A model generated the notes under the pieces. It was not told where the DNA came from. It did not search any database and was given only the letters and a program-made list of their open reading frames with translations. From CAZYTO01 sp964650405 (GTDB lineage Bacteria; Acidobacteriota; Thermoanaerobaculia; Gp7-AA8): a stretch of 13,246 bases of DNA. The stretch spans positions 1-13,246 of the forward strand of contig CAZYTO010000158.1 of assembly GCA_964650405.1 (NCBI GenBank), in the 5' to 3' direction. A program made the position numbers and the translations under genes. Shown here piece by piece: positions 1 to 7,287 of this stretch (within the stretch, counting starts at the first letter, position 1; each line of letters starts with the position of its first letter).

Positions 1-1514
1 ACGGGAGTCAGGGTCAGCGAAAGCAGGAGCGACGCGGCCACCGAGGCCACCACGGCCAGGGCCTGCTCGCCGAAGATGGCCCGCGCCAGGCCGCGCAGGT
101 AGAGCAGCGGCGCGAAGACGACCATCAGCGTGAACGAGCTGGCCACGACCGCCACCACGATCTGCCTCGTCCCGCGCACGACGTCTCCGGCGCTGTCGAT
201 GGCTTCCAGCACGACAATCGAGTTGTCGACGAGCAGACCGGTGGCCAGCGCCAGGCCGGCCAGAGAGATCACGTCGAGGGGGATGCCCGCGGCGAAGAAG
301 ACAGTGAAGGTGGCCAGCAGCGCGGCCGGAATGACGACGGCCAGTGCCAGCGTGGGCCGCCAGTGACCGATCATCCAGCGCAGGACGACCGTGGCCAGGA
401 GGATGCCGGCGATGGCGGCGAAGCCCAGCTCGCCAAGGGCGCGGGTCACCTCGTCACTGCGATCGCTCACCACGCGGAGCTGCGCGTCGTGCAGCCGTCC
501 GCCGAGGTCCGCCACGCGCTCGCGGACGGCGCGGGCCAGCGCCACGGCGTTGGCGTTGGGAGCCCGGTAGACGCGGACGAGGAGGGCTGTTTCCGGCGAG
601 CGGGAGGCGGCGAGCGGCGAGCGGGGATCGTCACCCTGTCCCTTCACGCTCGCGGATCGCGGCTCGCCGATCGCTGATCGCTGCTCGCCTGTCGCCATCC
701 CGCTCGCCGCTCGCCGCCCCCCGCTCGCCATCATCACAAACGCCGTGTCGTCCGGCACCTCTGCCAGCGCCACGTCCGCCACCTCGGCCAGAGGTACGCT
801 GCCGATGGTCAACTGCTTGACCTCTTCGAGGCTGCGCAGCGGCTCGGCCACGACGAGGGGACGGATGGTCGCGCCTTCGCGGACGCGGCCGGCCGGGAGG
901 GAGCGCCCCGCGGCGCGGAGCCGATCCTCGACATCCACGGCGGTGAGGTTGCGTGCCGACAGGTCGCTGGCGCGCGGCCGGACGGTGACGCGCAGCGGTG
1001 CGGCGCCGAGGAGGTCGATGCGGCCGGCCCCTTCGACGCGCGCCAGCTCGGGAAGGAGGATGCGCTGCGCCACCCGCGTCCGTACCGCGCCCGAGGCGCC
1101 GGTCACCGCGACGTCGATCACGGGCGCCACGTCGGTCGAGGTCTCGACGGACAGCTCGTCGAGCGACGTCGCGGAGGCGCCTTCGATGCGGCGGGCCACG
1201 TCGATGCGCAGGCGATCGGCGTCGGTCTGCCAGGCTGACTCGACGCGAATCCGCGCCTCGCCGTCGCGCGTCTCGCTGGTGATGGCCGTGATGCCCGGAA
1301 CCGAGGCCAGGCGCTGCTCGATCGGCGCCGTGACGTCGTGGACCAGCTCGTCCCGCGAGCTCGCCGCCGCCTTGGCCACGATCGTCAGCGACGGCCGCTC
1401 GATCGCCGGCAGCAACGCCAGCGGCAGCTTCAACTCAGAAAAGACGCCGAGGGCCGCGATGGCCAGTGTCGCCACGATCACCGAGGTCGGGCGTTTCAGA
1501 ACGTGAACAATCAC
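1..1514 (-). CDS. RND-family efflux pump inner-membrane subunit, partial (runs off left edge)
   Basis: This is the N-terminal ~504 residues of an AcrB/CzcA-type proton-driven transporter; the family is usually about 1,000 residues, so the second half lies beyond the window. The reading frame starts at GTG 1514, overlapping the adaptor stop (GTGA). It opens with IVHVLKRPTSVIVATLAIAA (TM1), then the periplasmic porter region with VTAPIEQRLASVPGI near residue 75. TM2-TM6 follow, with the TM4 relay motif GLLVDNSIVVLEA (D at about residue 430, N at 431, where AcrB has two Asp), and the visible part ends in SLTLTP. It should form the tripartite export machine with the adjacent adaptor; no outer-membrane channel gene is visible. 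Residues ~260-307 are a low-complexity, in-frame insert encoded by heptamer repeats with a 31-bp inverted repeat, between a conserved beta strand and LLVRVYRAPNANAV. Substrate class cannot be read from this half. Confidence 0.93.
   Translation of the reverse strand, partial: MIVHVLKRPTSVIVATLAIAALGVFSELKLPLALLPAIERPSLTIVAKAAASSRDELVHDVTAPIEQRLASVPGITAITSETRDGEARIRVESAWQTDADRLRIDVARRIEGASATSLDELSVETSTDVAPVIDVAVTGASGAVRTRVAQRILLPELARVEGAGRIDLLGAAPLRVTVRPRASDLSARNLTAVDVEDRLRAAGRSLPAGRVREGATIRPLVVAEPLRSLEEVKQLTIGSVPLAEVADVALAEVPDDTAFVMMASGGRRAASGMATGEQRSAIGEPRSASVKGQGDDPRSPLAASRSPETALLVRVYRAPNANAVALARAVRERVADLGGRLHDAQLRVVSDRSDEVTRALGELGFAAIAGILLATVVLRWMIGHWRPTLALAVVIPAALLATFTVFFAAGIPLDVISLAGLALATGLLVDNSIVVLEAIDSAGDVVRGTRQIVVAVVASSFTLMVVFAPLLYLRGLARAIFGEQALAVVASVAASLLLSLTLTP
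595..729. repeat. 31-bp inverted repeat of CGGCGAG heptamers inside the RND gene
   Basis: The left arm (595-625) and right arm (699-729) are reverse complements over 31 bp with one mismatch, separated by 73 bp. Both arms are built of the 7-nt word CGGCGAG or its complement. The spacer holds more degenerate units such as GCTCGCC and GATCGCT. The element adds about 48 residues in frame to the pump, rich in S, R, A and G, at a place where relatives have a short turn. Confidence 0.85.
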
Positions 1515-2671
1515 TCCTTCGTCTCCAGCACCAGTGCATCGTCGGTCAGGCCGTCGGCGCCGGTGACGATGACGCGATCGCCGTCGCGCAGACCGGAAGT
1601 GATCTCGATGCGGCCGTTGGCCTTTCCGCCCGTCTCGACGCGGACTCGTTTCACGCGGAATCCGGCGGCGCCCTCGGAGACGCCGACGATGAAGAGGGCC
1701 GGTCCGTCGCCGCCTGCCACGATGGCCTCTTCCGGTGCCGTGAGGACGTCGCGCCGGTGGTCGAGCTCGACCTTTAGCTCGACGCCGGTTCCGGGCGGCG
1801 GCACGTTCGCGGCGCGCTCGGCGGTGTGCTCTATGGTGGAGACGACGCGCGCCGTGCCCGTGGCGGCGTCGACGACGGTGGCCACTTCGGCGACGCGGCC
1901 GCTGCCGCTCCACGGCGGCGCGGTGTGCGCGACGAAGTGAACGGCTTGGGAAGGGCGGAGCAGAGCGCGGTCGGCCGCGGCCACGTTGCTCTCCACGACG
2001 ACCTCGCTGCCGCCGGCGATCTCGGCCAGGATCACGGACGGATCGACCATCGTCCCCGGCGCGACCTGCTTCGCCACCACCAGCGTGCCGTCCGCGGGCG
2101 CGGTGAGCCGCAGCTCCGCCGCGGTCCGGCTGGCGTTCGCGTATTGCTCCCGCGCCAGCGCGGCGGCCACCTGCGCGGCAGAGAATTCGGCCGCGGAGAC
2201 GATGCCGGCTTCATGGCTGCGCTTCTTGCGCTCGTACTCCGCCGCTGCTGCGTCCATCTGCAGCCTGGCCTGGGTCTGCGCCGAGAGAACGTCGTCATTG
2301 CGGATGAGGGCGATCGTCTCGCCGTGCATGACGCGCTCGCCCGTGCGCAGCCCGCCGGCGAAGCGCGCCGGATACGTGACCACGCCGCGCTGCCGCGCCG
2401 TGACCGGCACCGACTGCGCTGCGCGGATCACGCCGAGGAGCGGCAGGGAAGGGGCGAACTCGCCGCGGGCCGCCGTCTCCATCCGGACCGGGATGCCCTT
2501 GACCTCGGGAGGGACGTCGCCCTGGCACGCCGCGAGGAGAAGTGCACCGAGCAACCCCGCAACCCCGCAACCTCGCAACCGCTCAACGCAACCTCGCATC
2601 TGAGAACCCCAGCGCCCCCGCAACCCTGCAACCTCGTAACCCCGCAACCCGGATTTCATCGAGTCGTTCAT
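1511..2671 (-). CDS. RND adaptor (HlyD/AcrA-family periplasmic membrane fusion lipoprotein)
   Basis: This 386-residue adaptor links the inner-membrane pump to an outer-membrane channel. It has the family order: a lipobox (LLAAC, Cys at residue 49), a first barrel and lipoyl half (ARQRGVVTYPARFAGGLRTG), an alpha-hairpin (about 130-185, Ala/Glu/Arg-rich), a second lipoyl half (LTAPADGTLVV), a beta-barrel, and a C-terminal membrane-proximal domain ending GLRDGDRVIVTGADGL. ATG 2671 has GAGGAG just upstream and a 7-nt gap from the permease stop. However, residues 8-41 are encoded by an octamer repeat array, giving an 8-residue periodicity (GLRG..., LRGCGVAG). Starting instead at Met25 (ATG 2599) would give a normal 25-residue lipoprotein signal. 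Its stop overlaps the RND start (GTGA), so translation is probably coupled. Confidence 0.92.
   Translation of the reverse strand: MNDSMKSGLRGYEVAGLRGRWGSQMRGCVERLRGCGVAGLLGALLLAACQGDVPPEVKGIPVRMETAARGEFAPSLPLLGVIRAAQSVPVTARQRGVVTYPARFAGGLRTGERVMHGETIALIRNDDVLSAQTQARLQMDAAAAEYERKKRSHEAGIVSAAEFSAAQVAAALAREQYANASRTAAELRLTAPADGTLVVAKQVAPGTMVDPSVILAEIAGGSEVVVESNVAAADRALLRPSQAVHFVAHTAPPWSGSGRVAEVATVVDAATGTARVVSTIEHTAERAANVPPPGTGVELKVELDHRRDVLTAPEEAIVAGGDGPALFIVGVSEGAAGFRVKRVRVETGGKANGRIEITSGLRDGDRVIVTGADGLTDDALVLETKE
2551..2651. repeat. Octamer (GCAACCYC) degenerate tandem array
   Basis: About a dozen units of an 8-nt word, mostly GCAACCCC, GCAACCTC or GTAACCCC on the plus strand, stay in near-perfect 8-nt register, with two shorter units around 2575-2587 and a few diverged units around 2596-2619. 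The array lies entirely within the 5' coding part of the adaptor gene and encodes the n-region and part of the hydrophobic region of its signal peptide. Confidence 0.85.
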
Positions 2672-2678
2672 AGTCTCC

Positions 2679-3353
2679 TCAGGTAATGATCAGCTCGGGC
2701 CGCATCAGCCGCTGCCGCGCGTACGCATAGAAGACGGCGGCGCTGCTGAGGAGCACGAGGTTGTTCTGCGTCCAGTGCCAGAGGTCGGGAAGGGTCATGG
2801 GGCCGTTCATCGAGTCGGGCGGGTGGACGGGATTCGAAGCGAGCCAGGGGGAGAAGACGAGCGCCGTGAGGTAGGTGGCGAACATCACCGCGCCGGCGCT
2901 GCGCAGGCGCACGGCCCAGTTCAGCGTCACCGCGCCGATGAAGAGGGCGATGACCACGACCTGCGCGAACGGGCCGGAGAGCGGGAAGCGGTCCATGAAC
3001 AGGCGGGCCACGGTCATGGCCAGCCACCCCTGGGCCACCAGCAGCGCGCAGACCGCCAGCACGCGGCGCTCGAAGTAGAACGCGGCGGCCGGCGAGGTCA
3101 GGGCGAGGTCGAGCGTGCCGGAGCGGCGCTCCACGGCCACGGTGTCGGCCAGCATCGGCACGCAGACGACGAGGGCGGGAAAGACGATCAGCGGCAGCCA
3201 CAGGTCGGAGGCGCTGCCGCGCTCCCCGTACAGCCCGATCATGACTCCGGCGTAGAGGAACAGCAGGTCGAGGGCGATGAAGAGCAGGGCCCGCCGCTCC
3301 GTGAGCAGCGTGATCGAGTGGCGCAGCCGGACCAGGGACGCTCTCACGTTCAC
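2679..3353 (-). CDS. ABC-2-type permease subunit (small)
   Basis: This 224-residue, six-helix-like membrane protein starts at GTG 3353, overlapping the preceding stop (GTGA). After a basic N-terminus there are hydrophobic segments at about 24-42, 52-72, 97-115, 130-146, 155-172 and 195-212. The stretch VERRSGTLDLALTSP between the second and third helices is the cytoplasmic motif typical of ABC-2 exporters (ERExGTLExLLxSP). It presumably pairs with the larger fused permease and the ATPase encoded upstream to form a heterodimeric exporter. The substrate is unknown; related gene sets are often annotated as drug, antibiotic or gliding-type exporters by homology only. It is followed 7 nt later by the RND adaptor. 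Confidence 0.88.
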   Translation of the reverse strand: MNVRASLVRLRHSITLLTERRALLFIALDLLFLYAGVMIGLYGERGSASDLWLPLIVFPALVVCVPMLADTVAVERRSGTLDLALTSPAAAFYFERRVLAVCALLVAQGWLAMTVARLFMDRFPLSGPFAQVVVIALFIGAVTLNWAVRLRSAGAVMFATYLTALVFSPWLASNPVHPPDSMNGPMTLPDLWHWTQNNLVLLSSAAVFYAYARQRLMRPELIIT

Positions 3354-6019
3354 GGCTCACCACGATAGTCCACGCTCTCGATGGCGCCGACGAATGCTTC
3401 GCGGTAGCAGATGCGGTCGGGGTCGAGCTGCAGCGTATGCGGCTCGGCGTCGGTGTGAAAGGCGAACGGCACCCGCGCGCCGCCGCCTGCGCGGAGCGTC
3501 TGCCACAGGGAGCCGTTCGCCGTGCGCAGGGCCAGCGGGCACCAGGCCTCGCCCGTGCCGTCGTTGTGCAGCACGCCGCGCACATCCCACGACGCGCCGC
3601 TGCGGCGGAAGGTGACGTCTTCCATGGTCATGCGCGGCGCGCGGTCGCCGGCGATGAAGTCGTCATGCATCGGGCCGAGGTCGATGCCGGCCCGGCGGCC
3701 GATGGCGGCGAAGAGCTCCCGCGACGTTCCAGTGCCCGGGCCGGCGGCGACGAAATCGTCGATGCCCTCCACGACATGGCTGGCGCCAGCCCGTGCCTCG
3801 AGCATATGGGCGATGTAGTAAAGGCGCACCAGCCCGTTGATCGACAGGCCGGAAGCGGTTGCCGGCCGGTTCGTGGCGGGAACGACGGCCGTGTTTCGCG
3901 ACCAGGTGCCCAAATGGCGATTGGCCAGGATGCGGTAGAACGTGACGAAGAACGGAGCCTGGGCCGGATCGACGGGCCGGCGCGTCCGTAGCGCGTTCAC
4001 GATCATGGCCGACGCCGCGGTTCCCTCGTCGATGGCGGTGTAGCGGGTGAAGGCGCTCTCCGGGATGAGCTGCAGCGTTCCGCTGCCGCTGATCTCGTGC
4101 TGTTCGCGCCAGGCGAAGACGTTCTCCCAGCGCTCCTCGATCGAGCCGGCCGGCCGCTCCACGTACACGATGGGCCGCGGAAGGGTCAGGCCGCTCCACG
4201 CGCTCTCGGCGCGAGTCACGGCGGCCGCCAGGGCCGGCCCCTGGACGCGGGCCAGCGCTTCATGCACGGGGATGTACGACAGCGTGATCCCGGGGGCGAT
4301 GGAGCGCGTGACGAGCGGGCCGCCCGCCAGGGCGTACGACGCCAGGGCCATCGTGCAACGGCTCTCCAGCGGTTGCCCGTGCGCGGCGAGATGGCCGCAA
4401 CTGTCCGCCACCGCACCGAACGGCTGGGTCAGGAGGAGGTCGATGGCCGTCGGCGGCTCCACGGCCTCCGGGAGGAAGCGGTCGTTGTTCGTCTCGATGC
4501 GCCACTCCGTGTAGCGCGGCACGGGGATCACGTCACGGGCCCGCAGGTAGACGTGCGCCTCGTCGATGGCCGCGGTGATGAAGGAACGGGAGAGATCGGA
4601 GAGGTCGACCGCCTCCCTGGCATCGCGATAGCGCCGCCACTTCGCGCGGAAGTCGCCGCTCCAGGGGATGGAGAAGTGCACCTCGCCCGGCGCGCCTTCC
4701 AGCTCGAAGTCGAACGTGCGGGTCTCCCCGCCGGCCAGGGGAGGATCGACGTCGATGCCAACGCGCTGCCAGGCCCGGATGGCCCGGGCCCGGCCACGGC
4801 TGGGATGAATAGTACGGATGTTGACCAATGCGTTGAGATCGAAACCGAGGTGGGTGACGGGCGCCGTGCCGCCGTTGCGCAGGGCCAGCGTGGAGCGGCA
4901 CTGCAGCCGTCCGTCGCGATCGAGCCCGCCGCGCACGCGGACGCTCAGGGGCACCACGTCCGCGGACATCGGCAGCGGCTCGTGCTCCGTGTGCGCCGCA
5001 TACTGCTGCGCCCCGAGGCCCTCGAAGTAGGTGAAGCGCCAGGCGAGATAAACGATGGCCCCGGCGAAGAGCAGCACGCCCGCGGCGATGGCCAGCCACT
5101 CCGTGGCGCCGATCGAGCCGTCGGGCGTGTACGCGTCGCGCAGCCGGTTGAACAGCCGGACGAAACTGCGGAGCTGGTTGCGCTCCCCTACGCGCACGGG
5201 CCGCACGTCGCGGCGCGTGCGCCGGAGGTAGATCGTGGCGACGCCGAGGAGCAGGGCCGTCAGCCCGGAGAGCAGGGCCACGCTCGGGAGGAGAACGGAC
5301 AGGTGGAAGGCGAACGGATACCCGGCATCGGTGGGCAACTGCGGCTGCCAGGCTCCGCGGAGGCTCCATTGGATCTCCGTCAGCAGCCGCACGTTCGATC
5401 CGAAGAGGCGACCGATGCCGTCGAACTCCCGGTGCCAGTGCGCGGCCACGTTGTTGAAGAAACCCAGTCCGGCCGTCAGCAGCATCATGCCGAAGATCAG
5501 GGCCACGATGCTGCTGCCGTTGATCGTGCCGAGCGCCAGCGCGAGCCCGCTTACGATCGCCAGCAGCAGCACGGAGTAGAGCAGCCAGCCCTCGGCGAAG
5601 GCCGCCGGCACCGGCATCTGCCGCAGGCGCATGGCCACCAGGGCCGCCGTGAGGAGGCGTGGCAGCAGCGTCACCGGCAGCGCCACGATCACCAGGGCCA
5701 GCCACCGCCGCAGCAGGTAGCCGGTCGCCGAGAGAGGCGCCAGGGCCACGACCGGGAACGAGCCCTCCTCGCGCTCGCGGGTGATCGCATCCACGGCCAG
5801 CACGGCCGCGAAAAGCATGGTCAGCAGAGGCTGCAGGATGTCGAGCAGCAGGACGTACGTGGCGCCGCCGATGTAGTAGTGCGCCCGTCCCGCGGCCAGG
5901 AAGACCAGCACGGCCGGCGCGACGCTGATGACGACGTAGATGGCGCTGATGGCCCGGAAGCGGGTGGAGCGGAACTGGGTCAACGCTTCGTGGGCGAGGA
6001 ACGCGCGGAGCAGCGTCAT
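3350..6019 (-). CDS. ABC-2 permease fused to a degenerate M1-aminopeptidase-like domain
   Basis: This is an 889-residue fusion. Residues ~1-290 form an ABC-2 permease: TM helices and the motif AITREREEGSFPVVALAPLS near residue 83. A further helix (about 308-330) leads to an extracytoplasmic region of ~550 residues arranged like an M1 peptidase: an N-terminal beta-rich domain (LSVRVRGGLDRDGRLQ...), a helical middle, and a C-terminal beta domain ending near DPDRICYREAFVG. Fusions of this kind (permease/M1) are a known family. Here no HEXXH zinc motif exists anywhere; the only nearby strings are QHEISGS and VHEALA. The domain is therefore likely a non-catalytic binding or scaffolding module. The ATG at 6019 overlaps the ATPase stop (ATGA). 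The M1 assignment rests on architecture and has moderate confidence; the permease part is firm. Confidence 0.87.
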   Translation of the reverse strand: MTLLRAFLAHEALTQFRSTRFRAISAIYVVISVAPAVLVFLAAGRAHYYIGGATYVLLLDILQPLLTMLFAAVLAVDAITREREEGSFPVVALAPLSATGYLLRRWLALVIVALPVTLLPRLLTAALVAMRLRQMPVPAAFAEGWLLYSVLLLAIVSGLALALGTINGSSIVALIFGMMLLTAGLGFFNNVAAHWHREFDGIGRLFGSNVRLLTEIQWSLRGAWQPQLPTDAGYPFAFHLSVLLPSVALLSGLTALLLGVATIYLRRTRRDVRPVRVGERNQLRSFVRLFNRLRDAYTPDGSIGATEWLAIAAGVLLFAGAIVYLAWRFTYFEGLGAQQYAAHTEHEPLPMSADVVPLSVRVRGGLDRDGRLQCRSTLALRNGGTAPVTHLGFDLNALVNIRTIHPSRGRARAIRAWQRVGIDVDPPLAGGETRTFDFELEGAPGEVHFSIPWSGDFRAKWRRYRDAREAVDLSDLSRSFITAAIDEAHVYLRARDVIPVPRYTEWRIETNNDRFLPEAVEPPTAIDLLLTQPFGAVADSCGHLAAHGQPLESRCTMALASYALAGGPLVTRSIAPGITLSYIPVHEALARVQGPALAAAVTRAESAWSGLTLPRPIVYVERPAGSIEERWENVFAWREQHEISGSGTLQLIPESAFTRYTAIDEGTAASAMIVNALRTRRPVDPAQAPFFVTFYRILANRHLGTWSRNTAVVPATNRPATASGLSINGLVRLYYIAHMLEARAGASHVVEGIDDFVAAGPGTGTSRELFAAIGRRAGIDLGPMHDDFIAGDRAPRMTMEDVTFRRSGASWDVRGVLHNDGTGEAWCPLALRTANGSLWQTLRAGGGARVPFAFHTDAEPHTLQLDPDRICYREAFVGAIESVDYRGEP

Positions 6020-6768
6020 GCGGCACGCTCCGTCTGCCGGGCCAGCTCGCGCGCGTAGGCTTCCTCGAGGGTCGTGGCCGCGGCGCGTGTCATCAGCTCA
6101 CTGGGACGGCCGTCGAAGACGATGGTGCCGCCGGCCAGCATGCCGATGCGGTCGCAGGTGGCCTCGATGTCCTCGCAGATGTGCGTCGACAGCACCACCG
6201 CCACCGACTCGGCCACCTCGGCGATGAGGTTGCGGAAGCGGATGCGCTCTTCAGGATCGAGGCCGGCCGTGGGCTCGTCGATGACCAGCAGCCGCGGCGC
6301 ATGGATCATGGCCTGGGCGATGCCCAGCCTCCGGCGCATGCCGCCGGAGTACGTCCCCGCCGTGCGTTGGGCCGCGTCCGTGAGGTCCACGGCATCCAGC
6401 AGGCGCCGGGCCCGGCGCTCCAGCTCCCGCCGGGACAGGGCCACTTCGCGCAGCCGGGCACAGTGGATCAGGTATTCGAGGCCGGAGAGGTGCCGGACAG
6501 GCTGAAAGTCCTGGGGCAGGAAGCCGAGCATCCTGCGGATCGTGCCGCGCGCCCCGCGTTGCCGCGGATCGAGGCCGTCGAAGCGCAGTTCTCCCCGCGA
6601 CGGCTCCAAGGCCAGGACGAGGATCGACAGCAGGGTGGTCTTCCCGGCCCCGTTCGGCCCGAGGAGCCCGAACATCCCCTCGCCAAGGGCCAGGTCGATC
6701 CCACGGAGCGCCTCGTGCCCGTCGGCGTAGACCTTCCCGATCCCGTGCAACTCGACGAGTTGTGACAT
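6016..6768 (-). CDS. ABC transporter ATP-binding protein
   Basis: This 250-residue nucleotide-binding subunit energises the two downstream permeases. All ATPase motifs are intact: Walker A GPNGAGKTT (37-45), Q-loop FLPQ (83-86), signature YSGGM (140-144), Walker B LLVIDEPTAGLDP (160-172) and the switch His in LSTH (196). The class matches exporters with ABC-2 permeases. ATG 6768 is the first start codon after an in-frame TAG nine bases upstream. No Shine-Dalgarno sequence is seen, and the codon lies inside an inverted repeat (6767-6794), so the transcript may be nearly leaderless and repressor-controlled. It is the first gene of a five-gene operon; its stop overlaps the next start (ATGA). Confidence 0.95.
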   Translation of the reverse strand: MSQLVELHGIGKVYADGHEALRGIDLALGEGMFGLLGPNGAGKTTLLSILVLALEPSRGELRFDGLDPRQRGARGTIRRMLGFLPQDFQPVRHLSGLEYLIHCARLREVALSRRELERRARRLLDAVDLTDAAQRTAGTYSGGMRRRLGIAQAMIHAPRLLVIDEPTAGLDPEERIRFRNLIAEVAESVAVVLSTHICEDIEATCDRIGMLAGGTIVFDGRPSELMTRAAATTLEEAYARELARQTERAA

Positions 6769-6794
6769 GGTGTACTAGTAATCTAATACACCAT
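6767..6794. promoter_or_regulatory. Inverted-repeat operator overlapping the ABC operon start
   Basis: ATGGTGTA (6767-6774) and TACACCAT (6787-6794) are perfect 8-bp arms, with three more matched pairs inside the 12-nt spacer. GTGTACTA...TAATACAC resembles operators known for YtrA-type GntR repressors, which commonly control ABC exporter operons. No regulator gene is present in the window, so that class is an inference. The start codon of the ATPase lies within the left arm. Confidence 0.6.
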
Positions 6795-6809
6795 GGGGCG
6801 GTTGGGCAA
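6780..6809 (-). promoter_or_regulatory. Possible sigma-70-type promoter of the export operon
   Basis: On the minus strand, TTGCCC (6809-6804) is followed after 18 nt by TAGATT (6785-6780). Each matches four of six consensus bases. Transcription would begin at about 6768-6774, giving a leader of zero to a few bases. The -10 box lies inside the inverted repeat, so a bound repressor would block it. Confidence 0.35.
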
Positions 6810-6818
6810 GGGGGGACC

Positions 6819-6846
6819 GAATGCTGAGTGCCGAGTGCTGAGTGCC
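6819..6846. repeat. GAGTGCY heptamer array
   Basis: Four consecutive 7-nt units: GAATGCT, GAGTGCC, GAGTGCT, GAGTGCC. The array lies between the export-operon promoter and the lower-GC gene island and marks the left edge of that island. Confidence 0.75.
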
Positions 6847-7207
6847 GGCGTGGGGGACGGACAATCCTGTCCGTCTTCCATGTGTCGACTCTCAGGGGCG
6901 GACAGGATTGTCCCTGCCGGAAGAGCACCTGCCCGCTGTTCTGGACCTAATGAGAGATCGGCGACATGGAAAGGGCCGCTTCACGCTTCCACGCGTGCTT
7001 GCTCGGGCTAAGAAGCATCGAGAAGGCGCTATCCTGGCGCTAATCCAAGCTCTCGAAGAGCCGGTTCTGGTACCCGAGTCTGCGGCCGCGTTGGGTAAAC
7101 TGAAGGAGCGTCGCGCGATCCCGGCGTTGACGCGTCTTCAATCCGATAGCGACCCTGATATCCGCAAGGCGGTGAGTAAGGCGCTGAAACGTATCGGCTC
7201 GGAGTGA
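6842..7207 (+). CDS. Small HEAT-repeat-like protein
   Basis: The longest open form is 121 residues from GTG 6842, which directly follows an in-frame TGA. ATG 6950 would give 85 residues and avoids reading through the palindrome pair at 6856-6913; neither start has a clear ribosome binding site. The C-terminal half, AILALIQALEEPVLVPESAA then LGKLKERRAIPALTRLQSDSDPDIRKAV (split around residue 85), shows two helical repeats of the PBS-lyase/HEAT type (hydrophobic heptads, D-DP-IR-AV). Such proteins bind other proteins, and in small-gene islands they often act as immunity or accessory factors; the partner here is unknown. The first ~36 residues are repeat-derived, so the gene may be a 5'-truncated remnant of a longer HEAT protein. 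Base composition is lower in GC than in the neighbouring operons. Confidence 0.6.
   Translation: MPAWGTDNPVRLPCVDSQGRTGLSLPEEHLPAVLDLMRDRRHGKGRFTLPRVLARAKKHREGAILALIQALEEPVLVPESAAALGKLKERRAIPALTRLQSDSDPDIRKAVSKALKRIGSE
6856..6913. repeat. Pair of palindromic GGACAATCCTGTCC elements in opposite orientation
   Basis: Copy one (6856-6875) is a hairpin with perfect 8-bp arms GACGGACA/TGTCCGTC and the loop ATCC. Copy two (6900-6913) has arms GGACA/TGTCC and the loop GGAT. The two form a 15-bp inverted pair (6859-6873 and 6899-6913), so the region can fold as two small hairpins or one long one. It falls inside the upstream part of the HEAT-like reading frame. Confidence 0.75.
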
Positions 7208-7287
7208 GCGTGGATCGCGGCTCAGGGCGAGAGATGATTTGGCGTGGGTCACAGCGGTTAGTGGGCTCGGCGCAGTTGAGGTCACGA

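Noticed and set aside
3350..4900. Active M1 metallopeptidase
   Set aside because: No HEXXH motif occurs anywhere in the translated domain.
4097..6058. Very long plus-strand open frame (653 residues) opposite the fused permease
   Set aside because: It is a complement-strand shadow of a well-supported minus-strand gene; composition is low-complexity Arg/Gly/Ala/His with no motif, as expected from GC-rich third positions.
6793..7011. Plus-strand frame starting at the ATG inside the operator (72 residues)
   Set aside because: It reads through the heptamer array and palindromes, has no ribosome binding site, and ends inside the HEAT-like gene in another frame.
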